Shown here one piece after another: positions 1 to 4,959 of a stretch of DNA of 5,366 nucleotides. Origin of the DNA: JAYQUR01 sp038133505 (GTDB taxonomy: Bacteria > Pseudomonadota > Alphaproteobacteria > MPNO01 > UBA830). Location: contig JAYPTI010000185.1 in assembly GCA_038133505.1 (NCBI GenBank), positions 1 to 5,366 of the forward strand, given 5' to 3'. Made by a program: the position numbers and the translations under genes. The first letter of the stretch is position 1. Every line of letters begins with the position of its first letter. A model generated the notes under the pieces. The model was not told the origin of the DNA, searched no databases, and saw nothing but the letters and a program-made list of their open reading frames with translations.

Positions 1-2
1 GC

Positions 3-629
3 CCTCTGTGGAGCCTCGCAAACGAGGCCTGGTACTACCTGATCTTTCCGCTGCTGGCGTGGTCGCTGATATCCCAGCGCGGCGCGCGCCGGATCGCGGG
101 CACGCTTGCCGCGATCGTCCTGCTGGTCTGGCTGCCGTTCGAAATCTCCGCCCTCGGCGCGATCTGGGTGATCGGCGCCCTCGCCCGCTGGTCGCTCGAG
201 AGCGAGACCTTTCTCGGGTTCTGGCGGCGGTGGACCGTTCGCATCGCGATCCTCGCCGCGCTTGCCGCCGCGGTCATGGCAGCCAAGGCCGGCAAGGTTC
301 TCGGCACCGACCTGCTGCTCGGCATCGCGGTCGCGGCGGCGCTTCCCGTCCTCGCCGTCTGGGGCAGTCCCGGCAATCTCTATGCCCGCGTCAGCCTCTG
401 GTTCTCGGAGGCCTTGTATTCGCTGTACCTGTCGCATTTCTCGATGCTGTTCTTCCTCGCCTCCGTCGGGCTCGGTTTCGAGCAGTTCGACCTGACGCCC
501 GGCTCGTTTATGCTGTTTGTCGGGTTCTGCGCCGTTGCCGTCTTGTGGGCATTTCTGTTCTGGCTGCTGTTCGAGCGTCACACCCGGGCGCTCTACCGGT
601 GGACGAAGAGGCTGACGGAAAAGCGATGA
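3..629 (+). CDS. Acyltransferase-3 (OafA/YrhL-type) membrane O-acyltransferase, C-terminal part
   Basis: The gene runs in from the left edge, so its start is missing; 208 residues remain up to a TGA stop. The family moves acyl groups, usually acetyl, across the inner membrane onto sugars of surface polysaccharides, lipids or peptidoglycan. The fragment opens with SLANEAWYYLIFPLL, which resembles the conserved S-x-x-x-E-x-W-Y-Y-x-x-F-P block of acyltransferase-3 proteins. About six hydrophobic segments follow, at roughly residues 10-24, 33-60, 79-94, 101-119, 137-158 and 169-190. Residues 134-146 (FSEALYSLYLSHF) match the typical late S-Y-x-Y-L-x-H-F block. The end is short, basic and probably cytoplasmic. 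The conserved N-terminal R/H motifs of the family lie outside the window, so activity cannot be judged. An overlapping +2 frame is slightly longer but is arginine-rich and not protein-like. The next gene, an SGNH hydrolase, begins 21 bases later and is a likely partner. The acceptor substrate is unknown. Confidence 0.86.
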   Translation, partial: PLWSLANEAWYYLIFPLLAWSLISQRGARRIAGTLAAIVLLVWLPFEISALGAIWVIGALARWSLESETFLGFWRRWTVRIAILAALAAAVMAAKAGKVLGTDLLLGIAVAAALPVLAVWGSPGNLYARVSLWFSEALYSLYLSHFSMLFFLASVGLGFEQFDLTPGSFMLFVGFCAVAVLWAFLFWLLFERHTRALYRWTKRLTEKR

Positions 630-650
630 GGGAAAATTGAGAAGTCCAGA

Positions 651-1346
651 ATGAGAGCGTTCCTCTTTTTCCTGGCCATCGTCCTGCTGGGCGCGGCGTT
701 CTTCTGCGGCGGCGTGGTCGGGCGCTATCACTATTTTCCCTATTCGATGATCCAGACCGTCTTCTGGCCGGACAAGGGCGCGACGAACCCGCGCTACGAG
801 ATTTTCCGCGCCTCGCAAATCGAGGCGGACGTGGTGATGGTCGGCGACAGCATCACCAGCGAAGGCCTCTGGGCCGAAGCGATCCCGGAACTGAAAGTCG
901 CCAATCGCGGCGTCATCGGCGACACGGTATCGGACGTGCTGGGCCGTCTCGACACAGTGGTCTCGACAAAAGCCAAGCTCGCGTTCGTGATGATGGGCAT
1001 CAACGATATAAATCGCGGCCGCAATCCCGACGACATCCTGCGAGATTACGAAGCGGTCCTGAGGGGATTGCGCGCGGCAGGAATGCAAACGGTCGTTTTC
1101 GCCACGTTCGAATGCAGCGAAGCCGAGTGCGGCGCCAGCCTGCAGGAGGTCCGACACTTGAACGAGGGGCTGTACAGGATCGCAACACGCCTCAAAGTGC
1201 CGTTCCTCGACATCAATATCACCCTGTCGGGGCCCGACGGTCTCAAGGCGGCACATACCTATGACGGTCTCCACCTCAACGCCGCCGGCTACCGGATCTG
1301 GACGGCGGCGGTGCGAAACTTCCTGCGCAAAGACGGGAAGCTCTAG
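651..1346 (+). CDS. Membrane-anchored SGNH/GDSL-family hydrolase or esterase
   Basis: This 231-residue protein has the four SGNH blocks in order: GDSIT with nucleophile Ser67, the block II glycine in NRG (85-87), GIND with Asn118, and DGLH with Asp205 and His208. The catalytic set is therefore intact. Family members cleave or transfer ester groups, often acetyl groups on polysaccharides. Residues 1-24 form a hydrophobic N-terminal segment with a basic start (MRAFLFFLAIVLLG), probably an uncleaved anchor that places the domain in the periplasm. Cys19 lies in this segment, but the residues before it (AFF) do not make a lipobox. Cys155 and Cys160 are close together and could form a disulfide outside the cytoplasm. 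The ATG at 651 follows a modest GAGAAG purine stretch and gives a full-length domain with the anchor. The gene lies 21 bases after the acyltransferase-3 gene and is probably co-transcribed with it. I infer that the two act together in O-acylation or deacylation of an envelope glycan. The specific substrate cannot be told. Confidence 0.94.
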   Translation: MRAFLFFLAIVLLGAAFFCGGVVGRYHYFPYSMIQTVFWPDKGATNPRYEIFRASQIEADVVMVGDSITSEGLWAEAIPELKVANRGVIGDTVSDVLGRLDTVVSTKAKLAFVMMGINDINRGRNPDDILRDYEAVLRGLRAAGMQTVVFATFECSEAECGASLQEVRHLNEGLYRIATRLKVPFLDINITLSGPDGLKAAHTYDGLHLNAAGYRIWTAAVRNFLRKDGKL

Positions 1347-1418
1347 GGCCGCTCCCCTCGCCTTCGGGTCCGCCGTGCGCTACCGTTTCCGCTTCGGACA
1401 TCGCAGCAGGAACCCGAT
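1347..1418. other. Gap between the envelope pair and the catabolic block
   Basis: These 72 bases separate the SGNH hydrolase from the cupin gene and mark the change in functional theme. I see no convincing terminator: the best inverted repeat is a 5-bp GTCCG (1368-1372) and CGGAC (1395-1399) with a 22-base loop and no T run. No clear -35/-10 pair is visible either. A promoter for the cupin gene may lie here, but the sequence does not show one by eye. Confidence 0.4.
1408..1412 (+). promoter_or_regulatory. Ribosome binding site of the cupin gene
   Basis: AGGAA lies six bases before the ATG at 1419. This supports that ATG as the start; no other start with a good site is near. Confidence 0.75.
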
Positions 1419-1928
1419 ATGAGCGCCGATCGCCCCATCCGCCGCATCGTTACCGGCCACGACGAAGCCGACGTCGCGAAGGTCATCACCGACGCGCCGG
1501 CCACGAACGCCAAGCAGGCCGGCAACGGCGCCGTCTCGACGCTGATCTGGTGCACCGACGGAACGCCGGCGGACATCCCGGTCGGAGACGATTTCGAGGA
1601 CATGGGCGCCCGCATCGTCGGTACCCAGCCGCCGGCCAACGGCACGCGTTTCGCCGTCATCGAATTCCCGCCGGGCGAGCCGACCCGCATGCACCGCACC
1701 GAATCCATCGACTACGTCATCTGCATCGAGGGAAGGATCGACATGGACATGGACGACAGCACCGTGACCATGGAAGCCGGCGACGTGATGGTCCAGCGCG
1801 GCACCAACCACGCCTGGGTCAACCGCTACGACGCGCCTGCCCGGGTCGCGTTCGTGCTGATCGACGCCCATCCGCTCGGCATCGGCGACGCGGTGAAGCA
1901 CGGCGAAAACGTCGGCTCGAGCCATTAA
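1419..1928 (+). CDS. Single-domain cupin protein with altered metal-binding motif
   Basis: This 169-residue protein holds one conserved beta-barrel cupin domain at about residues 75-150. Motif 1 follows the canonical spacing G-x5-H-x-H-x3-E-x6-G, as Gly86, His92, Thr94, Asp98 and Gly105. The second histidine is thus threonine and the glutamate is aspartate. Motif 2 is GDVMVQRGTNHAWVN, with Gly121, Gly128, His131 and Asn135; arginine 127 replaces the usual proline. His92, His131 and possibly Asp98 could still hold a metal, but with fewer standard ligands than a typical cupin dioxygenase. The N-terminal 70 residues are less recognisable. No signal peptide is seen, so it is cytoplasmic. It lies 18 bases before a carboxymuconolactone-decarboxylase-family gene and upstream of meta-cleavage genes, which suggests a role in handling an aromatic-pathway intermediate, or in sensing one. 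That role is inference. Similar small cupins (with HRT and QRGTNHAW motifs) are generally annotated only as cupin-domain proteins. Confidence is high for the family and low for function. Confidence 0.92.
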   Translation: MSADRPIRRIVTGHDEADVAKVITDAPATNAKQAGNGAVSTLIWCTDGTPADIPVGDDFEDMGARIVGTQPPANGTRFAVIEFPPGEPTRMHRTESIDYVICIEGRIDMDMDDSTVTMEAGDVMVQRGTNHAWVNRYDAPARVAFVLIDAHPLGIGDAVKHGENVGSSH

Positions 1929-1930
1929 GC

Positions 1931-1937
1931 AGGAGAG
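1931..1937 (+). promoter_or_regulatory. Ribosome binding site of the CMD-family gene
   Basis: AGGAGAG is a strong site starting two bases after the cupin stop codon and ending nine bases before the ATG at 1947. The 18-base spacing points to co-transcription with the cupin gene. Confidence 0.78.
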
Positions 1938-1946
1938 AGAAGCGCC

Positions 1947-2504
1947 ATGAAACCCCAACGCATCCCCGACCTGAAACCGGAAGAGCTCGATGCCCGCCAG
2001 AAGGCCCTGTTTGACGCCATCGCCGGTCCGCGCGGCGGCGTCGTGCGCGGCCCGTTCGCGATCTGGCTGCGCCAGCCCGACCTCGTCGAGAAAGCCAACG
2101 ATTTCGGAAACCACCTGCGCGAGGGCACGTCCGTCGCCGCGCACCTGTCCGAGCTCGGCATCCTCGTGACGGCACGGTACTGGAACGCGAGCTACGAATG
2201 GTTCGCCCACGCCAATACCGCCGTGAAGGTCGGTGTCGATCCCGCCGTTGTCGAAGCGATCCGGATCGGCGCAACGCCGTCGTTCGACGACCCGGAACAG
2301 CAGGTCGTCTACGACCTGTCGCGGGAGCTCTACGAGACGAAGTTCATTTCCGACGACGTCTACGCCCGGGCGCTCGACGTGCTTGGCCAGGAGCGGACCG
2401 TCGACCTAGTCGCCATCCTCGGCTTCTACACCATGGTGGCGATGACGCTGAACGCCTTCCACGCGCCCCTGCCCGAGGGCGCAGAGGACCCGTTCGGCGG
2501 CTGA
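1947..2504 (+). CDS. Carboxymuconolactone decarboxylase (CMD/AhpD-like) family protein without cysteines
   Basis: This 185-residue, mostly helical protein belongs to the CMD/AhpD fold family. The family core helix lies at residues 64-92 and contains ELGILVTARYWNASYEWFAH. Aligned by spacing to AhpD (Glu118, Cys130, Cys133, His137), Glu69 and His88 are kept, while Ala81 and Glu84 stand in place of the two cysteines. There is no cysteine anywhere in the protein, so a thiol peroxidase-type AhpD reaction is excluded. The Glu84-x3-His88 pair suits an acid-base role as in decarboxylase-type members. It is longer than a classical PcaC (about 130 residues), with an N-terminal helical extension and a second helical region at 135-172 ending in NAFHAPLPEG. 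No signal peptide is seen. With the cupin upstream and a muconic-semialdehyde pathway downstream, it may decarboxylate, isomerise or hydrolyse a pathway intermediate. I cannot name the substrate, and a true 4-carboxymuconolactone activity is not supported by the neighbours visible here. Confidence 0.9.
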   Translation: MKPQRIPDLKPEELDARQKALFDAIAGPRGGVVRGPFAIWLRQPDLVEKANDFGNHLREGTSVAAHLSELGILVTARYWNASYEWFAHANTAVKVGVDPAVVEAIRIGATPSFDDPEQQVVYDLSRELYETKFISDDVYARALDVLGQERTVDLVAILGFYTMVAMTLNAFHAPLPEGAEDPFGG

Positions 2505-2580
2505 AATCCGCGAAAGACGGATCGCCGGAGGACGCGACGGCACGGTCCCTTGACTCGCCCCCCGGGCTTCCCCAAAACCT

Positions 2581-2588
2581 GTTATAAC
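2581..2588. repeat. Perfect 8-base palindrome GTTATAAC, possible operator half-sites
   Basis: GTTATAAC reads the same on both strands, and outward pairs C2579/G2590 and A2577/T2592 also match, giving a partial 16-base dyad. It stands out as AT-rich in a GC-rich setting, 57 bases upstream of the dehydrogenase start. The GT-N4-AC shape recalls operators of some GntR-type regulators, but the match is short and could be chance. Confidence 0.3.
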
Positions 2589-2602
2589 TGTTCCAGATTG
2601 GA

Positions 2603-2628
2603 TGTCCGGCCCGCGGGACAAAGGCCGG
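2603..2628 (+). promoter_or_regulatory. Two mutually exclusive short hairpins before the dehydrogenase RBS
   Basis: TGTCC (2603-2607) pairs with GGACA (2616-2620) around an 8-base loop. CCGGCC (2606-2611) pairs with GGCCGG (2623-2628) around an 11-base loop. The stems share bases 2606-2607, and the second stem crosses the first, so in simple form only one can form at once. The second stem ends four bases before the GGGAG ribosome binding site at 2633. No T run follows, so this is not an intrinsic terminator. A 5'-leader control element is possible; chance pairing in GC-rich DNA is also possible. Confidence 0.3.
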
Positions 2629-2632
2629 CAAA

Positions 2633-2637
2633 GGGAG
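2633..2637 (+). promoter_or_regulatory. Ribosome binding site of the semialdehyde dehydrogenase gene
   Basis: GGGAG lies seven bases before the ATG at 2645. It fixes this ATG as the start, and the resulting N terminus fits the length of the family. Confidence 0.75.
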
Positions 2638-2644
2638 AAAAAGG

Positions 2645-4123
2645 ATGGCGTCGGATACGCAAGGTAATGTCCGCGAACTGAAGAATTTCATCGGCGGCAA
2701 GTTCGTCAAAAGCGGCAAGACGTTCGAGAACACCACGCCGGTGGACGGCTCGCTGCTGTCCTATGTGCACGAAGCGACCAAGGAGATGGTGGACGACGCC
2801 GTCACCGCCGCCCAGAAGGCCTACAAGGAAGTCTGGGGCAAGATGCCGGTCGAGGAGCGTTGCAAGATCCTAGATGCGGTCGCCGACGGCATCGACGCGC
2901 GCTCCGACGAGTTCATCGAGGCGGAAACGCTCGATACCGGCAAGCCGCGCTCGCTGGCGAGCCATGTCGACATTCCCCGCGGCGCCGCGAACTTCCGCGT
3001 CTTCGCGGACCTGATCAAATCGGTCGGCACCGAGGCCTATCAGCAGGACACGCCCGACGGTAAGGGCGCCATCAATTATTCCGTGCGCCAGCCGCACGGC
3101 GTCGTCGGCGTCATCAGCCCGTGGAACCTGCCGCTTCTGCTGTCGACCTGGAAGATCGCGCCGGCGATGGCGTCGGGCAACGCGGTCATCCTCAAGCCGT
3201 CGGAGGAAACGCCGACCACCGCCACCCTCCTCGCCGAGGTGATGAAGGATTCCGGTATGCCCGACGGCGCGTTCAACGTCGTCCACGGCTTCGGGCCCAA
3301 CTCGGCCGGCGAGTTCATGACGACGCACCGCGGCATCGACGCGATTACCTTTACCGGCGAGACGACGACCGGCGGCGCGATCATGCGGGCCGCATCCGAG
3401 AACGTGAAGGCGCTCTCCTTCGAGCTCGGCGGCAAGAACCCCTCCATCGTCTTCGCCGACGCGGATTTCGATGCCGCGATCGAAGGCACGGTCCGGTCGG
3501 TGTTCGCGAATTGCGGCCAGGTCTGCCTGTGCTCGGAGCGCGTCTATGTCGAGCGCCCGATCTTCGACAAGTTCGTCGCCGCGCTGAAGGAAAAGGCCGA
3601 GACCATGGTGCTGGGCCGCCCCGAGGACCCCGCGACCCAGATGGGTCCGCTGATCAGCCACGAACATCGCGAGAAGGTCATCGGCTACTACAATCTGGCG
3701 AAGGAGCTTGGCGCCGAGGTAATCACCGGCGGCGGCATCCCCTCGTTCGGCGACGAGCGCGACGAAGGCGCCTACGTCCAGCCGACCATCTTCCTCGGGC
3801 TCGGCGAGGATTCGCGGATCCAGAAGGAAGAAATCTTCGGACCGGTCTGCCACATCACGCCGTTCGATACCGAGGAAGAAGCCGTCGCGATGGCCAACGA
3901 CACCGAATACGGCCTCGCCTCGACCGTCTGGACGACCAACCTGTCGCGCGGCCACCGCGTCGCGCAGCAAATGGAAGCCGGCATCAACTGGGTGAACTGC
4001 TGGTTCCTGCGCGACCTGCGGACGCCGTTCGGCGGCATGGGTCTCTCGGGCTTCGGCCGCGAAGGCGGTCAGCATGCGCTGAACTTCTATTCCGAGCAGA
4101 AGAACATCTGCGTGAAGCTGTAA
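2645..4123 (+). CDS. dmpC: 2-Hydroxymuconic (or 2-aminomuconic) semialdehyde dehydrogenase
   Basis: This 492-residue enzyme is a full-length NAD-dependent aldehyde dehydrogenase of the DmpC/XylG/AmnC type. It oxidises the semialdehyde made by meta ring cleavage of catechol (or 2-aminophenol) to the dicarboxylate, with NAD reduced to NADH, in the cytoplasm. Conserved residues are Asn161 in PWN (oxyanion hole), Lys184 in LKPSE (NAD ribose binding), Glu260 in FELGGKNP (general base) and Cys294 in GQVC (nucleophile). EEIFGPV is at 395-401. The signature WFLRDLRTPFGG at 453-464 is typical of this subfamily. Arg112 and Arg456 fall at the positions of Arg120 and Arg464 of the 2-aminomuconate semialdehyde dehydrogenase of Pseudomonas, which bind the substrate carboxylate; the same offset of eight fits Asn169, Glu268 and Cys302. 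The hydroxy and amino substrates cannot be separated by eye. The hydratase gene follows after 31 bases, consistent with one operon. The symbol follows the dmp naming by homology. Confidence 0.95.
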   Translation: MASDTQGNVRELKNFIGGKFVKSGKTFENTTPVDGSLLSYVHEATKEMVDDAVTAAQKAYKEVWGKMPVEERCKILDAVADGIDARSDEFIEAETLDTGKPRSLASHVDIPRGAANFRVFADLIKSVGTEAYQQDTPDGKGAINYSVRQPHGVVGVISPWNLPLLLSTWKIAPAMASGNAVILKPSEETPTTATLLAEVMKDSGMPDGAFNVVHGFGPNSAGEFMTTHRGIDAITFTGETTTGGAIMRAASENVKALSFELGGKNPSIVFADADFDAAIEGTVRSVFANCGQVCLCSERVYVERPIFDKFVAALKEKAETMVLGRPEDPATQMGPLISHEHREKVIGYYNLAKELGAEVITGGGIPSFGDERDEGAYVQPTIFLGLGEDSRIQKEEIFGPVCHITPFDTEEEAVAMANDTEYGLASTVWTTNLSRGHRVAQQMEAGINWVNCWFLRDLRTPFGGMGLSGFGREGGQHALNFYSEQKNICVKL

Positions 4124-4143
4124 GACGACACGACAAAAGAGCG

Positions 4144-4149
4144 AAGGGG
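4144..4149 (+). promoter_or_regulatory. Ribosome binding site of the hydratase gene
   Basis: AAGGGG lies five bases before the ATG at 4155, within the 31-base gap after the dehydrogenase. It supports the chosen start and translation from a shared message. Confidence 0.7.
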
Positions 4150-4154
4150 CCATC

Positions 4155-4949
4155 ATGGCGACCAAGAAGGAAGAGGCGATCACCGCCGCAGCGCGGCGCA
4201 TCCGCACGGCGTGGAAGAACGGCAAGACGACCAAGCCGATCCGCGACGACATCCCCAAGGGCGACATCGACGCCGCCTATGCGATCCAGCAGACCAATAC
4301 CGATATCTGGATCAAGGAAGGTCGCCGTGTGATCGGGCGCAAGATCGGGCTGACCGCGAAAGCGGTGCAGAAACAGCTCGGCGTCGACCAGCCCGACTAC
4401 GGCATCATTTTCGCCGACATGGCGGTCGTCGACGGCGACGAGATCGAGTTCGCGTCGGTCTGCCAGCCCAAGGCCGAAGCCGAGGTGGCCCTCGTCCTCG
4501 CTGACGATCTCGCGGACGAGCAGATCACGCTGATCGACCTGATCGACGCGACGGCCTACGCGCTCCCCGCCATCGAGGTGGTCGGCAGCCGCATCGCCAA
4601 ATGGGACATCAACATTCTCGATACCATCGCGGACAACGCGTCGTCCGGCATGATCGTGCTCGGCACGCGGCCCGTCCTGCTCGACGACGTCGACCTGCGG
4701 TCCTGCGGCATGGTGATGGAAAATGCCGGCGAGCAGGTTTCCGTCGGCGCCGGCGTCGCCTGCCTCGGCAATCCGCTCAACGCCGCCGTCTGGCTTGCCC
4801 GCAAGATGGTGGATGTCGGCATGCCGCTGCAGGCCGGCGACGTGATCATGACCGGTGCGCTCGGCCCGATGGCGCCCATCGGCCCCGGCAACGTGATCGA
4901 GGCCCGCATCAACGGCCTCGGCAGCGTCCGCGCCGCCTTTTCTGACTGA
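4155..4949 (+). CDS. dmpE: 2-Oxopent-4-enoate (2-hydroxypenta-2,4-dienoate) hydratase
   Basis: This 264-residue protein is a full-length member of the MhpD/DmpE/XylJ hydratase family, which adds water to 2-hydroxypenta-2,4-dienoate to give 4-hydroxy-2-oxovalerate, using a divalent metal. Glu108, Glu110 and Glu141 sit two positions after the metal ligands Glu106, Glu108 and Glu139 of MhpD, in the motifs PKAEAEVA and PAIEVV. Other family blocks are VIGRKIGLTAKAVQ at 59-72, LGVDQPDYG at 75-83 and DTIADNASSG at 156-165. The related 4-oxalocrotonate decarboxylase (DmpH/XylI) shares the fold and a similar length. The GRKIGLTAKAVQ and QPDYG blocks look more like DmpE than DmpH, so I favour hydratase, though the decarboxylase is not fully excluded. 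In pseudomonads the hydratase forms a complex with that decarboxylase, which is not in this window. The next gene starts 10 bases on, with its ribosome binding site overlapping this stop codon. Confidence 0.92.
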   Translation: MATKKEEAITAAARRIRTAWKNGKTTKPIRDDIPKGDIDAAYAIQQTNTDIWIKEGRRVIGRKIGLTAKAVQKQLGVDQPDYGIIFADMAVVDGDEIEFASVCQPKAEAEVALVLADDLADEQITLIDLIDATAYALPAIEVVGSRIAKWDINILDTIADNASSGMIVLGTRPVLLDDVDLRSCGMVMENAGEQVSVGAGVACLGNPLNAAVWLARKMVDVGMPLQAGDVIMTGALGPMAPIGPGNVIEARINGLGSVRAAFSD

Positions 4950-4953
4950 GGAA
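4949..4953 (+). promoter_or_regulatory. Ribosome binding site of acetaldehyde dehydrogenase, overlapping the hydratase stop
   Basis: AGGAA begins on the last base of the hydratase TGA stop and lies six bases before the ATG at 4960. The arrangement favours translational coupling of the two genes. Confidence 0.75.
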
Positions 4954-4959
4954 TTTCCA

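Larger units (their letters stand above)
2505..2644 (+). promoter_or_regulatory. 140-base upstream region of the meta-pathway genes, likely promoter/control region
   Basis: This is the largest gene-free gap beside the catabolic genes, and locally AT-richer around 2574-2600. TTGACT at 2550-2555 resembles a -35 box and TATAAC at 2583-2588 a -10 box, but the 27-base gap is too long for one sigma-70 promoter, so they are not a pair. The TATAAC sits inside the perfect palindrome GTTATAAC. Two overlapping hairpins follow at 2603-2628. It is a plausible site for a promoter controlling the dehydrogenase and downstream genes separately from the cupin/CMD pair. No regulator gene lies in the window. Confidence 0.4.

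Noticed and set aside
8..640. A 210-residue open frame in +2 overlapping the acyltransferase
   Set aside because: It is slightly longer than the real fragment but is full of arginine and has no domain pattern. The +3 frame shows clear acyltransferase-3 motifs and membrane segments.
690..720. Lipoprotein signal at Cys19 of the SGNH hydrolase
   Set aside because: The residues before the cysteine are Ala-Phe-Phe, which do not fit a lipobox. A plain membrane anchor explains the segment better.
1368..1399. Terminator after the SGNH hydrolase
   Set aside because: The stem is only 5 bp with a 22-base loop, and no T run follows.
2539..2554. Possible sigma-54 promoter, GGCACGG followed by TTGAC
   Set aside because: Meta-pathway operons can use sigma-54, and GGCACG fits the -24 box. 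The -12 part reads GA instead of the near-invariant GC, and the spacing is one base too long.
2550..2588. TTGACT and TATAAC as a sigma-70 promoter
   Set aside because: The two boxes are 27 bases apart, about ten more than works. A site 17 bases after TTGACT (CAAAAC) is a poor -10 box.
2870..4267. A 465-residue open frame on the minus strand, antisense to the dehydrogenase
   Set aside because: Long antisense frames are common in GC-rich genes. The translation is rich in Arg, Asp, Ala and Val with no recognisable motif, while the plus strand encodes a full catalytic enzyme.
3121..4332. A 403-residue plus-strand frame overlapping the dehydrogenase and hydratase
   Set aside because: It is very arginine-rich, has no motif and no ribosome binding site, and shares its DNA with two well-supported enzymes.
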